Source: SZUA-265 sp966249405 (GTDB taxonomy: Bacteria; Myxococcota_A; Polyangia; Polyangiales; Polyangiaceae). From it: a DNA stretch of 9,608 nt. The notes beneath the pieces were generated by a model. That model was not told the origin of the DNA and did not search any database. It worked only from the letters and a program-made list of their open reading frames with translations. Shown piece after piece: positions 6,396 to 9,608 of this stretch (its first letter is position 1; each line of letters starts with the position of its first letter). Both the position numbers and the translations under genes were made by a program. The stretch is taken from assembly GCA_966249405.1 (NCBI GenBank), contig CBINDO010000315.1, positions 1-9,608 on the forward strand, in the 5' to 3' direction.

Positions 6396-7379
6396 TCCCA
6401 GTCGGTCGATCTCGTAGTGCTAGCCACCTAAGCCCGTGAGCAGCTGGATGAGGTTGCGACGTTGATCATTGTCGTGATTGCCGTGTGTGTCGAAGCCCCC
6501 TATCGACAGGTTGCACGCCACCGATAGACCGGCGCGGAACGATTCGAGCGCGAGTTGCCCCGAACGCACCAGGTTCTCGGCGCCGCCCAGATTGCCTGGT
6601 AGGTCGATCAAGGTCGGAACTTGGAGCGCGGCGAGCTCCTGATCGGTGACGCGTGCTTCTTTGAGCCCGAGCAACGCGTTGGAGAGCTTCGGTAGACGCT
6701 GGGTAGCCAGCATTTCATCGATGCGCTCGTTCTGCGCGTCGCGGATCCGCTTGTACACGTCCGAGCGGTGGAAATAGCGTGGATCCTCGTCATTGGGATT
6801 GAGCACGTTCGGTGAGGCGAGATCGCGCAAAATCCCGGTCGACTGGATGCGTGAGAGTGGCGCGACGTCGTACGTCTTGTCGTAGCCGCCAAAGCTGATG
6901 AACGGCAACGGTTCGGCCACGCCGTACGTACCCGCCAACAGCGCGCCGAGCGCGGGTAACCCATCCTGCAGGGAGCCGGACGTGAACGCCATTTGCCCCG
7001 CGTCGTGATTGTTCGTCGAGGTGTCGACTCCGTTGAGCACGGTGAGACGGCTCCCGAACTTGCCCAAGAAGCGCTCCGGGTTGAGGTATGGGAGCGCTTC
7101 GCCTTCGAGCAGCTCCAAGCCGAATTCGTCGGGGGTTGCGTCGATGGGCGCGAAGCTGATGTTACCCACCTTACCGATCTCCGTGTAGAGCCGGTTTTGC
7201 TCGACCTCGAGAGTTGGGTCGAACAGGAAGCGCGGATCCCACCCACCGCTGGCGGTGATGAAAATCCAATACGGACCCGGGTAGCCGTTACTTTGCGCCG
7301 CTGTCGGGCGGGACAACCAAGGCACTGCGGCCGAGGCGCCCAGAACTGCACTCATCTTCATCCAATTGCGTCGTTTCAT
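6063..7379 (-). pseudogene. DUF1501 family protein, Tat-exported, split by an in-frame TAG at 6420-6422
   Basis: DUF1501 proteins are exported proteins distantly related to the alkaline phosphatase/sulfatase superfamily; their substrate is not established. Residues 1-29 form a Tat-like signal (RRNWMK at 3-8, then a hydrophobic stretch and PTAAQS). Family landmarks follow: SGGWD (44-48), NHDAGQM (124-130) and the GGFDTHGNHD motif (294-303). The frame reaches LLTGLGG, then TAG in place of codon 320. It continues without a shift as HYEIDRLGLTDKV, VVVGSDFGRTPHYN (335-348) and GKDHWPV (355-361), to a TGA at 6063-6065. A 319-residue product would lose the SDFGRTP...DHWP segment, a conserved C-terminal part of the family, so it is probably inactive. 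A sequencing error, a recent nonsense mutation or amber readthrough could all explain it. TAG is the natural stop of the 1819-3213 gene, which argues against recoding. The ATG at 7379 follows a perfect SD, 12 bases after the upstream gene. Confidence 0.85.
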
Positions 7380-7384
7380 TGGGG

Positions 7385-7390
7385 CCTCCT
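7385..7390 (-). promoter_or_regulatory. Perfect Shine-Dalgarno of the DUF1501 gene
   Basis: AGGAGG lies on the minus strand five bases before the ATG at 7379 and one base after the TGA of the upstream gene (7392-7394). It favours this ATG over the internal Met codons 7 and 9, and supports co-transcription with the DUF1592-type gene. Confidence 0.85.
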
Positions 7391-7391
7391 A

Positions 7392-9608
7392 TCAATCGTA
7401 AAGGAATCGGAAATCACTCAGTAGGTATGTCGTGACTGCCATCCAGCTGCGAACGGTGTACGTTTCGTCGAGTTCGAAACGCTCTGCTTCGGGCAAGTCT
7501 TCGTCGGCTCCCGGGGCGCGCCGATAGCGGCATTCCCACGGCAAGTATCGGTCACCGTCCTCGAACGCGAGTTCGTTCCTGCCGACCTTCCAGGTCGACA
7601 CGAACAGGTCGTAGGCGCGCGCGAACTCGGTGCTGTCTACGGCCGGGGCTTCGCCGAAGAAGCGTTCGTAGAGAGCGGCCAGGTTCTTTTCGATCGCGGC
7701 CCTGCCCTTCTCGTCGACCTCCCCCAATGCGTTCTCGGGGATGGTGTCGATGGTGACGTCCTTGAACAACAGGCGCTTGTCCGGCGTCTTGGCGAACTCC
7801 ATCGGGACGACGGCGCACGACACCTCGTTCGCCATGCGCCACATCACGGCGCTCATGATTCCGTTCGGTGTCTGCAACCGTTCGGTGACGCTTTGCGAGT
7901 CGATACCTCCGTACAAGATGTTGAGGGTATCGGTGAGCATGCTCCGGTCGCCGTCCAGCCACGCGTAACCGGTGGTAGCGACGAGTTTACGATGAAGGAG
8001 TTCGGGGCTGAGCAGTCGTCCCGTGCCCAAGTCCCACAACTGCGCCAACCGTGCTTCGGAGGTAGCCGAGGTCTCGGCGGCGCGGAAATACGGGCTCAAT
8101 GCCAGTGCCGAGATCACGGTCTTCAGGTTGTATTTGCTGTCGACGAAATCCTTGGCGATGGCACGGATCGTTTGATCTTGGTCGGCCCACGCCACATAGG
8201 CGGCGCCCGACGGATCCGCGGGGAAGTCTTCCGGCTTTTGACCAATCAGGCGCTCGTACATGTTGCGCACGACCGCGAGCGGAAAGCGCTCGTCCGCGGC
8301 AATGTGTTGACCGAGCCAGCGCAGAGCGTTCGGATAGTCCGAGACCTGCATCTGCTGATCGGCGAAGCCCGGCAGGAACATCTCCGTCGGCCACTCGCGG
8401 TCGGGTCGGTAACGCTCGTAGTCGTAGTCGTCGAACTTCTGGAACGCACCAGCGATGGGGTCGATGGTGACGTGACACATCTTGCAGGACGCCTCTTCGC
8501 GCGTGGGGTTAGCTAGATTGACCGCTTTGGTCGGATCAATCGGTCGGTCGGCGACCTTGAGTATGTCGGTCGCCAGCAGCTCCCGGAGCACGGTCGAGGC
8601 GCGATGCCGGTTGAGGTTCGTCGGGGAGGTCGGGTACCGGTTGAGGAAGATGGGAGACGTGAGGATGCCGGCGTGAGGCAGAGCCACCATGCCGTCGTCG
8701 GTGTTGACGAAGATCTTGCCCGCCACCCAAGCCTTCTCGTTGTATTCGGTGCCGGTGAAGCCGACGTCGTTGTTGTTGTAGATGGGCGCTGTGTACGAGT
8801 TCAGCACCGTGTAGTCGGCCGTTACGATCTCCGTGAAGGGCCGTTCATTTTTGACGATGTACGCAATCAGCTGCAACGGCTCGCGCGCAATCGACCGGCG
8901 CGCGGCCTCTCGGTTTGCGTCGTCCATCGCCTCGTAATACGTCTCGAGGGCAGGAAACTGCTCACCGTTGAGCACGCCATTGGAGTTGCGGAGGTACGCG
9001 TCGGTCAACCACTGGTCGTTGAACATCTCGACGATGCGGTCGTAGAACGCGTCTTCCTTCATCAGGTTGGCAAGCAAACCTGGCAGCGCCGCTTCTCCGT
9101 CAGCCGACAGCGTATCGCGTTCTGCACTGCTCGGTAACCGTCCGGCGAGGTTGAGCGTGAGCTTGCGCCACGTCATCTCGGGGCTCAGCATCGTGACGTC
9201 GTCGAACGTGGGCACCGCGACCGAGTCCTCGCAGCTGTCGCCCGCAATTCCCCGTTCGACCAACTCCTCGAGCAGCGCGAACTCCTCGGAGCCTTCCTCG
9301 ATGACCGTTCCGCCGCCATGCTCCAGATTACCCGTCGCCTTGCTCAACAGCACGCTCACGCCGTCGAAAGAAGTCTTTGACAACTCCTCGAGTTCGGCGA
9401 GGTTCGCCTCCAAGAAGCCGGGATAGGCCGCCGGCTTGATGGTGAATTTCGCGCTCTGCGCCTCTGCAATCCCGCCCGGCCCGTGACAGGCCAAACACTT
9501 CGACTCCACGACTCCTTTCCAGGCTCGAGTCGCGAGGAAGTCGCGATTGCTGAAGCAACCGTCTCCCGCGGCAACTTCACCCGGGTCGACCACGCCGCCG
9601 TCACCCCC
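7392..9608 (-). CDS. DUF1592/DUF1588-type cytochrome-like protein (N-terminus beyond right edge)
   Basis: The 738 in-window residues belong to the planctomycete/myxobacterial family combining a cytochrome-c-like domain with DUF1592, DUF1588 and DUF1585-type regions. The frame is open to the window edge and begins inside a Gly/Asp-rich linker (GGDGG), so the signal peptide or lipobox is outside; the GTG at 9593 is probably not the true start. Near the N-terminus CLACH (codons 9497-9483) is a heme-c CxxCH motif. It is followed by LLSKATGN and HGGG, as in PSD1-type domains. Next come WRKLTLNLAGRLPSS and RPFTEIVTADYTVLNSY (DUF1592 signature), AGILTSPIFLNRYPT, and CKMCHVTIDPIAGAFQKFDD (codons from 8486, DUF1588-like with a second CxxCH). 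About 200 residues beyond a usual DUF1585-like end form an unassigned C-terminal part. It is probably exported and paired with the DUF1501 protein just downstream; the reaction is unknown. Confidence 0.85.
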   Translation of the reverse strand, partial: GGDGGVVDPGEVAAGDGCFSNRDFLATRAWKGVVESKCLACHGPGGIAEAQSAKFTIKPAAYPGFLEANLAELEELSKTSFDGVSVLLSKATGNLEHGGGTVIEEGSEEFALLEELVERGIAGDSCEDSVAVPTFDDVTMLSPEMTWRKLTLNLAGRLPSSAERDTLSADGEAALPGLLANLMKEDAFYDRIVEMFNDQWLTDAYLRNSNGVLNGEQFPALETYYEAMDDANREAARRSIAREPLQLIAYIVKNERPFTEIVTADYTVLNSYTAPIYNNNDVGFTGTEYNEKAWVAGKIFVNTDDGMVALPHAGILTSPIFLNRYPTSPTNLNRHRASTVLRELLATDILKVADRPIDPTKAVNLANPTREEASCKMCHVTIDPIAGAFQKFDDYDYERYRPDREWPTEMFLPGFADQQMQVSDYPNALRWLGQHIAADERFPLAVVRNMYERLIGQKPEDFPADPSGAAYVAWADQDQTIRAIAKDFVDSKYNLKTVISALALSPYFRAAETSATSEARLAQLWDLGTGRLLSPELLHRKLVATTGYAWLDGDRSMLTDTLNILYGGIDSQSVTERLQTPNGIMSAVMWRMANEVSCAVVPMEFAKTPDKRLLFKDVTIDTIPENALGEVDEKGRAAIEKNLAALYERFFGEAPAVDSTEFARAYDLFVSTWKVGRNELAFEDGDRYLPWECRYRRAPGADEDLPEAERFELDETYTVRSWMAVTTYLLSDFRFLYD

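Noticed and set aside
7893..9137. Plus-strand open frames of 177-207 codons
   Set aside because: They are antisense to the DUF1592/DUF1588-type gene, which is continuous and motif-rich on the minus strand.
1..9608. CRISPR arrays, tRNA or rRNA genes, insertion sequences, phage or defence genes
   Set aside because: I looked for spaced direct repeats, cloverleaf-like segments, transposase motifs and terminal inverted repeats and saw none.

Overview
The window reads as part of a myxobacterial (Myxococcota) chromosome. The best evidence is a secreted esterase (4221-5558) ending in a MYXO-CTERM-type tail: Cys-Ser-Cys, a hydrophobic helix, then Arg-Arg-Arg. A DUF1592/DUF1588 cytochrome-like protein paired with a DUF1501 protein, plus moderately high GC (an estimate by eye), fits the same group. 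The genus cannot be fixed from the sequence; Nannocystineae or Sorangiineae is only a guess.

Layout, left to right. 1-1428 (minus): first 476 codons of the 2-oxoglutarate dehydrogenase E1 gene (sucA), cut by the left edge and carrying an unusual Asn-Gly-His pentapeptide repeat near the N-terminus. 1429-1818: intergenic sequence with hairpins. 1819-3213 (minus): probable lipoprotein with a beta-propeller (NHL/SMP-30-like) domain. 3214-3342: divergent promoter region. 3343-4077 (plus): an unrecognised 244-residue protein, the only convincing plus-strand gene. 4221-5558 (minus): secreted CE1/PHB-depolymerase-type esterase with a Ser/Thr-rich stalk and MYXO-CTERM anchor. 5559-6062: intergenic sequence with a strong intrinsic terminator (5998-6041). 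6063-7379 (minus): Tat-exported DUF1501 protein whose frame is broken by one in-frame TAG at 6420-6422. 7392-9608 (minus): DUF1592/DUF1588-type protein with two CxxCH motifs, cut by the right edge.

The DUF1592-type gene and the DUF1501 gene lie 12 bases apart, with a perfect AGGAGG between them. One intrinsic terminator closes the unit, so they look like a two-gene operon for an exported pair of unknown function. The esterase, the lipoprotein and the exported pair suggest a surface/periplasm-oriented region, but nothing shows that they act in one pathway. sucA is core TCA-cycle metabolism and is probably an unrelated neighbour.

No RNA genes, CRISPR arrays, insertion sequences or phage genes were seen. 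The features most worth a second look are the in-frame amber codon in the DUF1501 gene, the uncharacterised exported pair, the SucA repeat linker and the orphan plus-strand gene.
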